From the NCBI GenBank assembly GCA_963575745.1, contig CAUYUJ010004558.1:398791-462790 (forward strand): DNA of 64,000 nt, in the 5' to 3' direction. The notes below the pieces were generated by a model that was given only the letters and a program-made list of their open reading frames with translations, was not told where the DNA came from and searched no databases. Of this stretch, positions 8,335 to 18,016 are shown in pieces (position 1 is the stretch's first letter; each line of letters begins with the position of its first letter). The stretch is from Prorocentrum cordatum (taxonomy: Eukaryota; Sar; Dinophyceae; Prorocentrales; Prorocentraceae). A program made the translations under genes and the position numbers.

Positions 8335-8616
8335 GTCCGAGGCGTCCCAGGCGAGGCGTCCAAGCTCCAGGGGCTCACCCGCCCGGGCTCGAGCTCCCAT
8401 CCGTCGCGCCCTTGGCGTGCATTCGTCACAAGGGCCGCCCCGCCCGGGTCAGCAAATGACCACCCGGGAGCCCAGACGTCCGACGATACAGTCGGACCGA
8501 GGTATACGATCGAGGTCGGTTCGGGGAGGGTACCCTTGGATGTTCTGTGCGTCGTGGCTGGCGGAGGATCCCGTGTTCCTGAAGGATGTTCTTCTGGCCT
8601 AGGTCCGACTGCATGA
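8335..8616 (+). CDS. Possible terminal exon
   Basis: Frame 1 stays open from about 8335 to a stop at 8614-8616. It includes KLQGLTRPGSSSHPSRPWRA, then TVGPRYTIEVGSGRVPLDVL and an ending GCSSGLGPTA. A competing frame (+2) is also open over most of the stretch, so the assignment is uncertain. It would be the 3' exon of gene A if real. Confidence 0.3.
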   Translation, partial: VRGVPGEASKLQGLTRPGSSSHPSRPWRAFVTRAAPPGSANDHPGAQTSDDTVGPRYTIEVGSGRVPLDVLCVVAGGGSRVPEGCSSGLGPTA

Positions 8617-10492
8617 TTCGTGCAATGCGCGGCCGGAGAGGTCCCTACCCCCTCCTGGGCGCCAGCTTTTCGCCCTAGGCCAACTCATGATGGCCCTGGG
8701 GCCCCAAACGGCCCTCGAAGGCCGAAATCAAGGGAAAACCGCCAGATTGAAAATTGGCTTGGCGCGAGACCCAACCATATGCACTTGCAGACACCGCGGC
8801 AGGCGGGACAAAGAAGTGGGAAGCTTCCTGTGAGGTCACGAAGCGTGTGAGGGGTGTGCCGACATGGACTTTCGGTGGGCGGGAAGCCGCATGTGGACCC
8901 TGCCTTCGGTGGAGCTCCCTATGGGCCCACGAAGCGTGTGCGGGGTGTACCGAAATGGGCGTGCGGTGGGCGGGGAGCCGCATGTGGGCCTTGCCATTGG
9001 GGCATTCGGTGGAGCTCCCTCTGGGGTAACTAACGAAACGTGAGAGGGGCGTGCCGACATGGACATGCGGTGGACGGGGAGCCGCACATGGACCCTGTCT
9101 CTGGTGGAACTCCGTATGGGGCCACGAAACGTATGAGAGGTGTACCGAATTTGGCATGCATTGGGCGAGGAGGCGCATGTGGATCCTGCCACTGGGGCCT
9201 TCGGTGGAGCTCCCAGTGGGGTAACGAAATGTGTGAGGGGTGTGCCGAGATGGACACGCGGTGGGCGGGGAGCCGCATGTGGATCATACCTTCGGTTGAG
9301 CCCCTTCATCGGGCCACGAAACCTGCGAGGCGCGTGCCGATATGGACATGCGATGGGCGGGGAGCCGCGCGTGGACCTGCCACTGGGGCCTTCGGTGGGG
9401 CTCCCAACTTTGCAACGAAACGAGCGAGGGGTGTGCGGAAGTGGACATGCGGTGGGCGGCGAGCCGCATGCCTTTCACTGGGGCCTTCGGTGAGGCTCCC
9501 TATGGGGCCACGAAGCGTTAGAGCGGTGTGCCGAAATGGATATGCCGTGGGCGGGGAGCTGGATGTGGACCCTGCCATCGGGGCCTTCGATGGAGCTGCC
9601 TACGGGGCCACGAAGCGTGTGAGGGGTGTACCGACATGGACATGCTGTTGGCGGGGAGCCGCATGTGGACCTTGCTTTCGGTGGAGCTCCTCCTTATAGG
9701 GCCACGAAGCGTGTGCGGGGTGTGCCGATATGGACATGTGGTGGGCGGGGAGCCACACGTGTACCCTGCCAATGAGGCTTTCGGTTGAGCTCCTTGTGGG
9801 GTCACAAAGGGTGTGAGGCGTGCACCGAAAATAGACATGCGGTGGCCGAAGGGCCGCATATGGTCCCTGACTTTGGTGGAGCTCCCCATGGAGCCACGAA
9901 ACGTGTGACAGGTGTGCTGACATGGACATGCGGTGGGCGGGGAGCCGCACGCGGACCTTGCCATTGGGACATTTTATGGAGCTCCGAATGGGGCCACGAA
10001 ACGTGTGAGGTGTGTGCCGAAGGGGACATGCTGTGGGCGGGGAGCCGCATGTGGACACTGCCACTAGGGCCTTCGGTGGAGCTCCCTATGGGGCCACGAA
10101 GCGTGTGATGGGGTGAGCCGACATGGACATGCGGTGGGCGGGGCGGCGCATGTGGACCTTGCCACGGGGGGTTCGGCGGAGCTCCCTACGGGGCAACGAC
10201 ATGTGCGAGGGGTGTGCCGAAATGGACATGCGGGGGGCGGGGAGCCGCATGTGGATCCATCCAGCAGGGCTTCCTGTGGAGCTCCTCCCCTTGGGGCTAC
10301 GAAAGGTGTGTGCCGAAATGGGCATGGGGTGGGCGGGGAGCCGCATGTGGACTTTGTCGTCGGTGGAGCTCCTCCCTATGGGGCAACACAGCGTGTGAGG
10401 GGTGTGCCGACATGGACATTTGTTGAGCGGGGGGTCTCATGTGGGCCCTCTCACTGGGGTCTTCGGTGGAGCTCCTCCCTATGGGGCAACGA

Positions 10493-10495
<3 letters not shown>

Positions 10496-10554
<59 letters not shown>

Positions 10555-10608
10555 GTGTGTGTGTTGTGTGTGTGTGTGTGTTTGTGTGTGTGTGTTGTTG
10601 TGTGTGTG

Positions 10609-10647
<39 letters not shown>

Positions 10648-11007
10648 GTGTGTGTGTGTTTGTTGTGTGTGTGTGTTGTTGTGTGTGTGTTGTTGTGTGT
10701 GTGTGTTGTTGTGTGTGTGTGTGTCTGTGTGTGTTGTTGTGTGTGTTGTTGTGTGTGTGTGTTGTTGTGTGTGTGTTGTTGTGTGTGTGTGTTGTGTGTG
10801 TGTGTTGTTGTGTGTGTGTGTGCTGTTGTGTGTGTGTGCTGTTGTGTGTGTGTGTGTTTGTGTGTGTGTGTTTGTGTGTGTTTGTGTGTGTGTGTTTGTG
10901 TGTGTGTTTGTGTGTGTGTTTGTGTGTGTGTTTGTGTGTGTGTGTTTGTGTGTGTGTGTGTTTGTGTGTGTTTGTGTGTGTGTTTGTGTGTGTGTGTTTG
11001 TGTGTTG

Positions 11008-11042
<35 letters not shown>

Positions 11043-11280
11043 TGTTGTGTGAGTGTGTGAGGCGCGGGCGTGTGTGTGTGTCGTTGTGTGTGTGTGTGTG
11101 TGGTGTGTGTGTGTGTGTTTCTGTGTGTGTGTGTGAGTGTGTGTGTGTGTGTGTCGTGTGTGTGTGTGTGTGTGTGAGTGTGTGTTAGTGTGTGTGTGTC
11201 GCTGTGTGTGTGGTGTGTGTGTGTGTGTGTGTGTCGAGTTGTCGTGTGTGTAGTGTTGTGTGTGTGTGGGTGTGGTGTGC

Positions 11281-11345
<65 letters not shown>
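10496..11345 (+). repeat. (GT)n tract, ~850 bp, inside MSE copy 1
   Basis: Long imperfect GT dinucleotide run with TTG and TGTTTG variants. It splits the minisatellite array, which resumes at 11380. Val-Cys and Thr-His repeat ORFs derived from it are artefacts. Such alternating purine-pyrimidine DNA can adopt the Z form. Confidence 0.95.
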
Positions 11346-11347
11346 GC

Positions 11348-11370
11348 GGGGGGGGGGGGGGGGGGGGGGG
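11348..11370 (+). repeat. Poly(G) run of 23
   Basis: Uninterrupted G run at the right edge of the (GT)n tract. This could be partly an assembly or sequencing artefact, since homopolymers at tract borders are error-prone. Confidence 0.8.
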
Positions 11371-12649
11371 ATGGGGCCGGAATTGACATGCAGTGGGCGG
11401 GGAGCCGCATGTGGACCATGCCATTGCATGCAGTGGGCGGGGAGCCGCATGTGGACCATGCCATTGGAGCTTTCGGTGGAGCTCCCTATGGGGCCATGAA
11501 GCGTGTCAGGGGTGTGCCAAAATTGGCATGCGGCGGGCGTGGAGCCACATGCGTATCGTGCCGTCCGTAGGGATCCCGGTGGGGCCTCGAAACGTCTGAG
11601 GAGTGTGCCGACATGGACATGTGGTGAGCGGGGGGTCTCATGTGGGCCCTCTCACTGGGGCCTTCGGTGGAGCTCCTCCCTATGGGGCAGCGAAACGTGT
11701 GAGGGGTGTCCCGACATGGACATACGGTGCGCGGGGAGCCGCATGTGGGCCTTCGGTGGAGCTCCTCCCTGTGGGGCCTCTCACTGGGGCCTTCGGTGGA
11801 GCTCCTCCCTGTGGGGCCACGAAGGGTGTGTGCCGAAATGGACATGCTGTGGGCGGGGAGCCGCATGTGGGCCCTTCCACTGGGGCTTTCAGTGGAGCTC
11901 CCAATGGGGCCACGAAACGTGTGAGGCGTGTGCCGAAGGGGGCATGCGGTGGGCGGGGCGCCGAATGTGGACATTGCCACTAGGGCCTTCGGTGGAGCTC
12001 CCTATGGGGCCAGAGGTGTTCCGACATGGACATGCGGTGGGCGGGGAGCCGTATGTGGACCCTGCCACTTGAGTCTTCGGTGGGGCCCCTATCGGGCCAC
12101 GGAACGTGTGAGGGGTCTGCCGACATGGACATGCGGTGGACGTGGAGCCGCATGTGGACCCAGCCACAGGGCCTTCGGTGGGCCTCCCTACGGGGCCACG
12201 GAACGTGTGAGGGTGTGCCGAGATGGATACGCGGTGGGCGGGGAACCGCATGTGGACCCTGATTTCGCTGGAGCTCCTTATTTGGCTACGAAGCGGGTTA
12301 GGGGTATGCCGAAATGGACATGCTGTGGGCGGGGAGCTGGATGTGGACCCTGCCACTGGGGCCGTCGGTGGAGCTCCCTATGGGGCCACGAAACGTGTGA
12401 GGGGTGTGCTGAAATGGGCATGCGGTGGGCGGGGAGCCGCATGTGGACCCTGCCACTGCGGCCTTCGGAGGAGCTCCCTATGAGGCCAGAGAGCGTGTGA
12501 TGGGGTTTGCCGAAAAGGACGTGCGGATACCAAAGGCAGGGGTGGGCGGATGGAGGAGCGGAAGGGGGGAGGAGGATAGGAGGAAGGATACGCGAGCAGC
12601 TGTCCCTTCAAAACGAGGACCCAACACCGCAGGATGGTTGGGAAAAACA

Positions 12650-12848
12650 GCTCGTCGGGGATCTGGAAGTGGGCCGCGCCGATGCCGTTTCCTCAAGCCA
12701 GCCCCACGTCCGAGCCAGCACCGCGGCCCGAACCTCGCGTCCCGAAGGGCTCGACGACTCCTCTCCAAACGACTTGCGGGAATCGAGCCAGGCAAATCCA
12801 GATAATCACTCCGACGGGAAGACCCCACATGAAAAGCCGTCCGGCTAA
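12650..12848 (+). CDS. Possible terminal exon after MSE copy 1
   Basis: Frame 3 reads LVGDLEVGRADAVSSSQPHV, then GLDDSSPNDLRESSQANPDN and ends HEKPSG with a stop at 12846-12848. The hydrophilic Ser/Asp/Asn composition is protein-like and unlike the periodic frames of the adjacent array. The frame runs in from the MSE 3' end, so an acceptor would have to lie near 12650. No family is recognised. Confidence 0.3.
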
Positions 12849-12861
12849 TTTGGAAATGATT

Positions 12862-13679
12862 TATATTCACGCCTCAGGAGCCCAACAGTGACGACAGTTA
12901 CAGGGATGAGGATGACCCGCTCGGACTAAAAACAGAAGGTGTAGGCCCCACAGGGAGGGGGCTCCCGCTGGAGACTTCCTCACAGTTCACTCACACACGA
13001 GGCTCCCCGCCTGATCATTCCTCCATATTCAGGCCTCGGGAGCCCCAAAGTGACGACAGTTACAGGGATGAGGATGACCCGCTCGGACTAAAAACAGAAG
13101 GTGTGGGCCCCACAGGGAGGGGGCTCCCGCCTGAGACTTCCTCACAGTTCACTCACAGACGAGGCTCCCCGCCTGATACTTCTTCCATACTCAGGCCTCA
13201 GGAACCCAAAAGTGACGACAGTTACAGGGATGAAGATGACCCGCTCGGATTAACATCATGAAGTGCGGGCCCCATAGGGAGGCGGCTCCCGCTGGAGACT
13301 TCCTCACAGTTCACTCACACACGAGGCTCCCCGCCTGATCATTCCTCCATGTTCAGGCCTCGGGAGCCCCAAAGTGACGACAGTTACAGGGATGAGGATG
13401 ACCCTCTCGGACTAAAAACATGAAGTGCGGGCCCCATAGGGAGAGGGCTCCCGCTGGAGACTTCCTCACAGTTCACTCACAGACGAGCCTCCCGCCTGAT
13501 ACTTCCCCATACTCGGGCCTCAGGAGCCCAACAGTGACGACAGTTACAGGGATGAGGATGACCCGCTCGGACTAAAAACAGAAGGTGTGGGCCCCACAGG
13601 GAGGGGGCTCCCGCCTGAGACTTCCTCACAGTTCACTCACAGACGAGGCTCCCCGCCTGATACTTCTTCCATATTCAAG
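12862..13679 (+). repeat. Sat-B array 1 (~163 bp unit, 5 copies)
   Basis: Five tandem copies of a unit containing AGTGACGACAGTTACAGGG, ATGACCCGCTCGGACTAAAA, GGGGGCTCCCGC and GACTTCCTCACAGTTCACTC. Copies begin near 12873, 13032, 13197, 13360 and 13524. Some copies differ in a block (AACATGAAGTGCGGGCCCCAT against AACAGAAGGTGTGGGCCCCAC). The same satellite is present in reverse orientation at 51670-52795. No coding capacity. Confidence 0.95.
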
Positions 13680-13850
13680 CTAGCGAGTGAGTGGGTGAGT
13701 GAGTGAGTGAATGACTGAATGAGTGATGATGATGATGAGGAGGAGGATGATGAGGATGATGAGGATGATGAGGATGATGCGATTGATGAGTGAGTGGGTC
13801 AGTGAGTGTGTGATCGAGTGATGGTCAAGGTGATCAAGATGGTCTGTATG
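13680..13850 (+). repeat. (GAGT)n and (GAT)n microsatellites next to Sat-B
   Basis: GTGAGTGAGT-type repeats pass into GATGATGAGGAG repeats directly downstream of Sat-B. The second Sat-B array is flanked on the corresponding side by (ATC)n, the complement of (GAT)n, so satellite and triplet tract seem to be a conserved pair. Confidence 0.85.
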
Positions 13851-14103
13851 TGAGTGAATGTGAGTGTGAGTGAGTGTGTGGTCCTGTGTGTTCCTGCTCG
13901 GGGTTTCCAAAGAAAACAAGAACCACACTTTGGATGTGGGGAAGAATCCAGACACATCCAGACAAGTCGACGTACATCAAGATCAATCTTGGCGAATCCA
14001 GGAATATCCGAGGATAAATTTGAAGAGTTCGCGGAAGCTCCAGCGCAAGTCTTTCGGTACCAAATCATGGGAGCCGTCTGTGTCCTCGTACTCCGTCTTT
14101 AGA
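13851..14103 (+). other. Unassigned sequence
   Basis: Contains GTGAGT variants at the left, then AT-richer sequence with no recognisable exon, repeat family or symmetry. Confidence 0.4.
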
Positions 14104-14240
14104 TTGCGCCAGCGTCGATTAGCGTCTGGCGATCGATGAGACAGCGGCGATTCAGTATCCATGAGCGTCGATTTAGCGTCGAACAGCGTCGATTTAGCGT
14201 CGACTATCCTCGATCTGCGTCGACCCACAAGAGCCAGCAA
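14104..14240 (+). repeat. DR-F dispersed repeat, copy 2
   Basis: Repeated words AGCGTCGATTTAGCGTCGA, and a right border CCACAAGAGCCAGCAA close to that of copy 1 at 390. The internal ~19 bp unit AGCGTCGATTTAGCGTCGA is repeated about four times with drift. Confidence 0.55.
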
Positions 14241-14269
14241 TATTGCATGGGAGGCCCTCCTATGAGCGA

Positions 14270-14362
14270 CGAGAAAAGGAAACGGGCCCAACTGGGCCGA
14301 CATTCGCGCGAAGCTGCCCGCGTAAGTCGCGGCGCAAGGTCGCTATGCCATCTCGTGTAAGA
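14270..14362 (+). repeat. DR-J dispersed repeat, copy 1
   Basis: The stretch GCCGACATTCGCGCGAAGCT, then CGCGGCGCAAGGTCG and ATGCCATCTCGTGTAAG matches 42850-42975 in the same order and orientation. Function unknown. The GTAAG ending may supply a splice donor. Confidence 0.5.
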
Positions 14363-14473
14363 ACCATGTCTTTCCGGCGCCCATCTGAGTTGCCGCCGAA
14401 GAGCCCAGGGGCAGCGGAAGCCGCGGAGCCCTCCACGATCGCAGGCCGAGGACTGCCCGCCCACCCGCCGCAG

Positions 14474-14690
14474 AGGACCGCCCGGCCCTCGCCGTGTTGC
14501 GCACGCCCCGCGGCTCGGAGATCACCACGGACGCCGCCCTGCTGGAGCGCACGGCGGACGCGCCATGGGCCAGCGAGCCCGGCGGCCTGCCGCCAGCGGC
14601 GCGCTCGCCGCTGCGGCTGCCCACGCTGGGCGAGAAGCTGGGCGAGCTGTGCCTCGACCGCCCGGGCGTGGGCCGGCCGCCCTCAGGCCG
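14474..14690 (+). CDS. Exon of unknown gene (LRTPRGSEITTDAALLERTA)
   Basis: After an acceptor CCGCAG the frame reads EDRPALAVLRTPRGSEITTD, AALLERTADAPWASEPGGLP and RLPTLGEKLGELCLDRPGVG before a (G)12 run. The mix of aliphatic and charged residues is clearly exon-like, while the other frames are low-complexity. The donor is near the G run but not fixed. No homologous family is recognised, and the next exon could not be joined with confidence. Confidence 0.45.
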
Positions 14691-14754
14691 GGGGGGGGGG
14701 GGCGCTGGGAGCGCTCGGGGGCGCTCGGGGGAGCCTCGACACCCGGACGCCCTC

Positions 14755-14903
14755 CCGGCGTGAAAAAGACACGACGGGAGATCGTGGGCGATGCCCGGCC
14801 TCTCGGGGCCCTCATCGGGTCCGGGGACCGTCACAAAACAGCTCGGGGTCCAACCTTTGAGGGCCCACGACGTAGAGAAATCGCGGCGTCGGGGGTCCAG
14901 GAA
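14755..14903 (+). mobile_element. TIR-A element copy
   Basis: Starts near GTGAAAAAGACACGACGGGAG, has the core CGGCCTCTCGGGGCCCTCATCGGG and GGGGACCGTCACAAAACAGC, and ends with AATCGCGGCGTCGGGGGTCC. It lies just 3' of the exon at 14474-14690, so it is probably in its intron. Confidence 0.55.
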
Positions 14904-15089
14904 GGCCTATCGGGCTGGGGGCTGTTGGGCCCTGGGGCCCGCGCCATCGGCCGAGGATCGGCACGGGCGGCCAGTGGCCTTTTTGCGCCCCTGCCCTGCA
15001 CCGTCTCTCCTTAAAAGTGCCACGACGTGGCAGGCCTGGGCGGGAGTTGGACACGCGCGTGGCCACATGCCGCGCGCGAGATCTGAGAA

Positions 15090-15300
15090 TCCAGCCGCCT
15101 GCTTACGTCTACCTCCCTGTCGCAGCCGACCGCAGGCCCCGGCCGCTCCACCTCCCAGCCGGTGCGAGCGGCGTCGCCGCTGCGGCCGCCGCCGCGGGAG
15201 GGCAAGCGCGCGGGCCCCAGCTGCCCGCCGACCGCGCGGGCGCTGGGCACGTCGACCTGCCTCGCGGGGCCCCCAATAGTAACATACGCAGCAGCTCGCA
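15090..15300 (+). other. Possible exon region, frame unresolved
   Basis: Two frames are open and moderately protein-like. One contains PTAGPGRSTSQPVRAASPLR and PPREGKRAGP; the other is Ala/Gly-rich. Neither has decisive features, so no coding sequence is called. An AG at about 15125 could be an acceptor. Confidence 0.25.
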
Positions 15301-15314
15301 ATTGCGGATGAGAG

Positions 15315-15408
15315 CGAGGGGGCGGGCGCGGGGTGGGCCGCGGGTGGGTCGCGGGGTGGGCCGCGGGTGGGTCGCGGGGTGGGGTGGGTCGCGGGTGGGT
15401 CGTGGGCG
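15315..15408 (+). repeat. GGTGGGTCGCGG minisatellite
   Basis: About eight copies of a 10-12 bp unit, GGGTGGGTCGCGGG, with ccgc variants. Direct tandem duplication is evident by eye. Noncoding. Confidence 0.8.
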
Positions 15409-15527
15409 AGGACGACGACAACGCGACAACAACACAACAAGCAGAATCCGCCGGACGGAACCCCATTCCTGCCACGCACCAAGGGACAACGAATGACCGT
15501 TCGGCCCCCGCACTCTGACGTAGCCTA

Positions 15528-15870
15528 GCGAAGGGCCCAACCCTCCAACCCTATGCAGCCCTCTCCGGGCATTCTACGCGCCGCAGGATCATGGAATTCG
15601 CGTCCCTGTGGGGAACTATCTGTGGGAGGGGTGTCCCGAAATCGGCGGAGGGGCGGCATACGTCTGCGCCCACTGCGACCGTAGGTCGAGCTCCCTGGGG
15701 GGTGGCACGGTCCTTGTGAGGGGTGCGCCGACCTGGGGGTGGGGGGGCAGCATGCGTCTGCGCCCACTGAGGCCGCGGGTGGAGCTCCCTGAGGGGCACG
15801 ATCCGTGCGAGGGGTGCGCCGGAATGGTTCGGGGAGCGAGGGCCCAGCAGCACATTGAGGGTTGGTAAAG
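15528..15870 (+). mobile_element. MSE mini copy (~330 bp)
   Basis: Begins GCGAAGGGCCCAACCC followed by CTATGCAG, close to the 5' ends of the large MSE copies (GCGAAGGACCCAACCATATG). It holds about three minisatellite units (GAGCTCCCTG, GTGAGGGGTGCGCCG) and ends at GAGGGTTGGT, the inverted complement of CCAACCCT near its left end. It lacks the purine tract and the typical 3' end, so it is a deleted or divergent member. Confidence 0.55.
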
Positions 15871-15879
15871 AAGTCAGTT

Positions 15880-15950
15880 GAATGACAAAGGCGGGAGGCC
15901 ACAGGAGGCAATGGGAGGCCACGGGAGGCAATGGGAGACAACGTCGCCCG
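15880..15950 (+). repeat. GGAGGCCACGGGAGGCAAT minisatellite
   Basis: Three to four copies of an ~18 bp unit (GGAGGCCAC-A/G-GGAGGCAATGG). Immediately downstream of the MSE mini copy. Confidence 0.7.
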
Positions 15951-16084
15951 ACCGATTCGGGATCCGGCATCGCACCTCATGGTGGTTGCTTAGACTCTAA
16001 GCAACGCCTAAGAGACAATTTTATACAGAACCCTTGCAGACAAGTTGTTTATGGAAAATCATTCAAAAGCAAAAACCAAAACGA

Positions 16085-17435
16085 AAACAAAAACCGGCGA
16101 AGGACCCAACCATCAGCAGTGATGTGTACCGCAGTTGTGAGCACCATCTTCGGTGGATCCTTCTAGCGGCCACGAAACGTTTGAGGGGTGTGCCAGATTT
16201 GCTCGTCGGCGGCAGGCGGACTTTTCCACTGGAGCCTTCGGTGGAGCTCTCTTTGGGGCTAGGAAACGTGCGAGGGGTTACAGAAATAGGGCGGCACCGA
16301 CATGCGGACCCTGCCGCTGCGGCCTTCTGGTGGTGCCGCCTAAGGCCACGAAACGTGCGAGGGGTGCGCGAAAATGTCGGATGGGACCGCATGCGGGCGC
16401 TGCCCTTGGGGCCGCAGATGGAGCACCCTGTGGGGCCACGGAACGCGTGAGGGGTTCGCCGAAATGAGGGGGTGGAACCGCATGCGGGCGTTGCCCCATG
16501 GGGCCTCAGGTGGAGCACCCTGTGGGGCCGCGGAACGCGTGAGGGGTTCGCCGAAATGGGGAGATGGAACCGCATGCGGGCCCTGCCACTGGGGCCTTCG
16601 GTGGAGCTCCTTTTGGGGCCACGAACGTGTGAGGGGTGTGCCGAAATGGCGAGGTGGCAGCATGCGGGCCCTGCCACTGGGGCCTTCGGTGGAGCTCCCT
16701 ATGGGGCTACGAAACGTGTGAGGGGTGTGCCGAAATGGCGAAGTGGCGGCATGCGGGCCCTGGCATTGGGGCCTTCGGAGCTCCCTATGGGGCTTCGCGA
16801 CGTGTGAGGTGTGTGCCGAAGTGGCGAGGTGGCGGCATGCGGGCCCTGACACTGGAGCCTTCGGTGGAGCTCCCTACGGGCCACGAAGCGTGTGAGGTGT
16901 GTGTGCCGAAATGGCGAGGTGGTGCTATGCGGGCCTTGCCACTGGGGCCTTCGGTGGAGCTCCCTGTGGGATACGAAACGTGTGAGGGGTGTGCCGAAAT
17001 GGTGAGGTGGAGGCATGGGGGCCCTGGCACTGGGGCCTTCGGTGGAGCTCCCTATGGGGCTACGAAACTTGTGAGGGGCGTGTCGAAATGGCGGGGTGGC
17101 AGCATGCGGGCCCTGGCACCGGGGCCTTCGGTGGAGCTCTCTGTGGGGCTACGAAACGTGTGATGGGTATGCCGAAATGGCGAGGTGGCGGCATGCGGGC
17201 CCTGGCACTGAGGCCTTCGGTGGAGCTTCCTACGGGGCTACGAAGCGCTGTACCGGGCGTGCCGAAACAGAGAAATGCGGAGGGCAGAGGCAAGGAGGAG
17301 GAGGAGGAGGAGGAGGAGGAGGCGGAGGAGGAGGAGGAGGAGGAGGAAGAGGAGGAGGAGGAGGAGAGGAGAGAGGAGATGCGGGGCGCCGTCTCTTCAA
17401 AACGAGGACCCAACACCACAGGATGGTTGGGAAAA
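16085..17435 (+). mobile_element. MSE copy 2
   Basis: The 5' end GGCGAAGGACCCAACCAT (16096-16113) is followed by TCAGCAGTGATG and CCGCAGTTGTGAGCACCATCT, also present in copy 3. About 12 minisatellite units follow, then a (GAG)n tract at 17290-17380. The 3' end GTCTCTTCAAAACGAGGACC is followed by GGATGGTTGGGAAAAA. Terminal CCCAACCAT (16105-16113) and ATGGTTGGG (17423-17431) are exact inverted repeats. The internal unit variant (GAAATGGCGAGGTGGCGGCAT) differs from copy 1, so arrays have homogenised separately. Confidence 0.75.
17292..17382 (+). repeat. (GAG)n tract within MSE copy 2
   Basis: Purine-only triplet run between the last minisatellite unit and the conserved 3' end. A purine tract occupies the same place in MSE copies 1 and 3. 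Confidence 0.9.
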
Positions 17436-17439
17436 AATT

Positions 17440-17654
17440 GCAAAAGCCAGTGTGTTGCACCGCTCCTCCCTCGCGCCTTCGCACTCCCTCGGCTCAGGTC
17501 GTGGCGATCACCGATCGCGCGGCAGGTCACGCCCCGGCCAGGCCTGCGCGGCGGAGGCTGCCGATCTCACTTCGCGATAGATCGACCGAGCGCCTTGGAT
17601 CTCCAGCGTCGCGAGGAAGAAAGCACCGCGAGCGCTTCTTCTCGCAACCTCGGC
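17440..17654 (+). other. Possible exon region after MSE copy 2
   Basis: Frames are open in all three plus-strand phases. One reads RPSALDLQRREEESTASASS near 17580-17640. No acceptor or donor decides the frame, so no exon is called. Confidence 0.25.
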
Positions 17655-17785
17655 GTTCGGAGGCTGCCCTTCAGGCCCCAGGGCCATCAGAAAACGAGCC
17701 GTGAGGAGGAACAACCTCGGGGACAGGGCCGAGAGCTCCGAGGCACACGTCGTGAAAAGGTCGCGACGTCGGAGTTCCAGGGCTG
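17655..17785 (+). mobile_element. TIR-A element copy
   Basis: Core CCCAGGGCCATCAGAAAACGAG, then CGTCGTGAAAAGGTCGCGACGTC and a right end GGAGTTCCAGGG. The left end is diverged. It lies next to a DR-E copy, so the two families are nested or adjacent in one intron. Confidence 0.45.
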
Positions 17786-17814
17786 CTGATCTAGGCCTCC
17801 CAGATGGGGGCGGA

Positions 17815-17995
17815 GTAGGTGGGGTTGAAGGGCCTCGCCGCATCGCCGATGAATCGCCGATGCATCGGCAACGCGGCTCGATGTGGAGCCCGATTTTCTC
17901 CACGCCAACGTCGCCGATGCGTCGCTGGCGTCGCGGGTGCGTCGCCAATGCATCGGCGATGCATCGCCTATGCGGCTCGATCCTCCGACCCCATC
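17815..17995 (+). repeat. DR-E dispersed repeat, divergent copy
   Basis: Many ATCGGCGATG and CATCGCCGATG words, partly palindromic. The clearer copies at 45165, 53650 and 54765 share TCGCCCATTCATCGCCGATG and TATCGGCGATGTATCGCCG. This copy has expanded the core word instead. Confidence 0.5.
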
Positions 17996-18016
17996 TAGGA
18001 GGCCTCTAGCTTCTAG

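Larger units (their letters stand above)
8755..12645 (+). mobile_element. MSE copy 1: minisatellite-bearing element with conserved ends
   Basis: The 5' end carries ACCCAACCATATGCA (8769-8783). Next come about 27 units of a 90-105 bp minisatellite with the core GGGGCCTTCGGTGGAGCTCC and CGAAACGTGTGAGGGG. A short purine-rich tract follows (12555-12600). The 3' end reads CTTCAAAACGAGGACCCAAC and then AGGATGGTTGGGAAAAA. CCCAACCAT at one end and ATGGTTGGG at the other are inverted repeats. The same order of parts occurs at 16085 and 62270. The array is interrupted by an 850 bp (GT)n tract. ORFs within the array are periodic artefacts. Confidence 0.7.

Noticed and set aside
10113-11464. Long Val-Cys and Thr-His open frames on both strands
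   Set aside because: They are translations of the (GT)n tract and change register freely; no real protein composition.
8836-12356. Overlapping ~100-200 codon frames with periodic MDMRWAGSRMW-like text on both strands
   Set aside because: Unit length near a multiple of three keeps frames open by chance; the sequence repeats with the DNA unit and drifts without protein conservation.
8840-12500. Regularly spaced ~95 bp repeats resembling a CRISPR array
   Set aside because: Units are contiguous without unique spacers, far longer than CRISPR repeats, and the context is eukaryotic with no cas genes.
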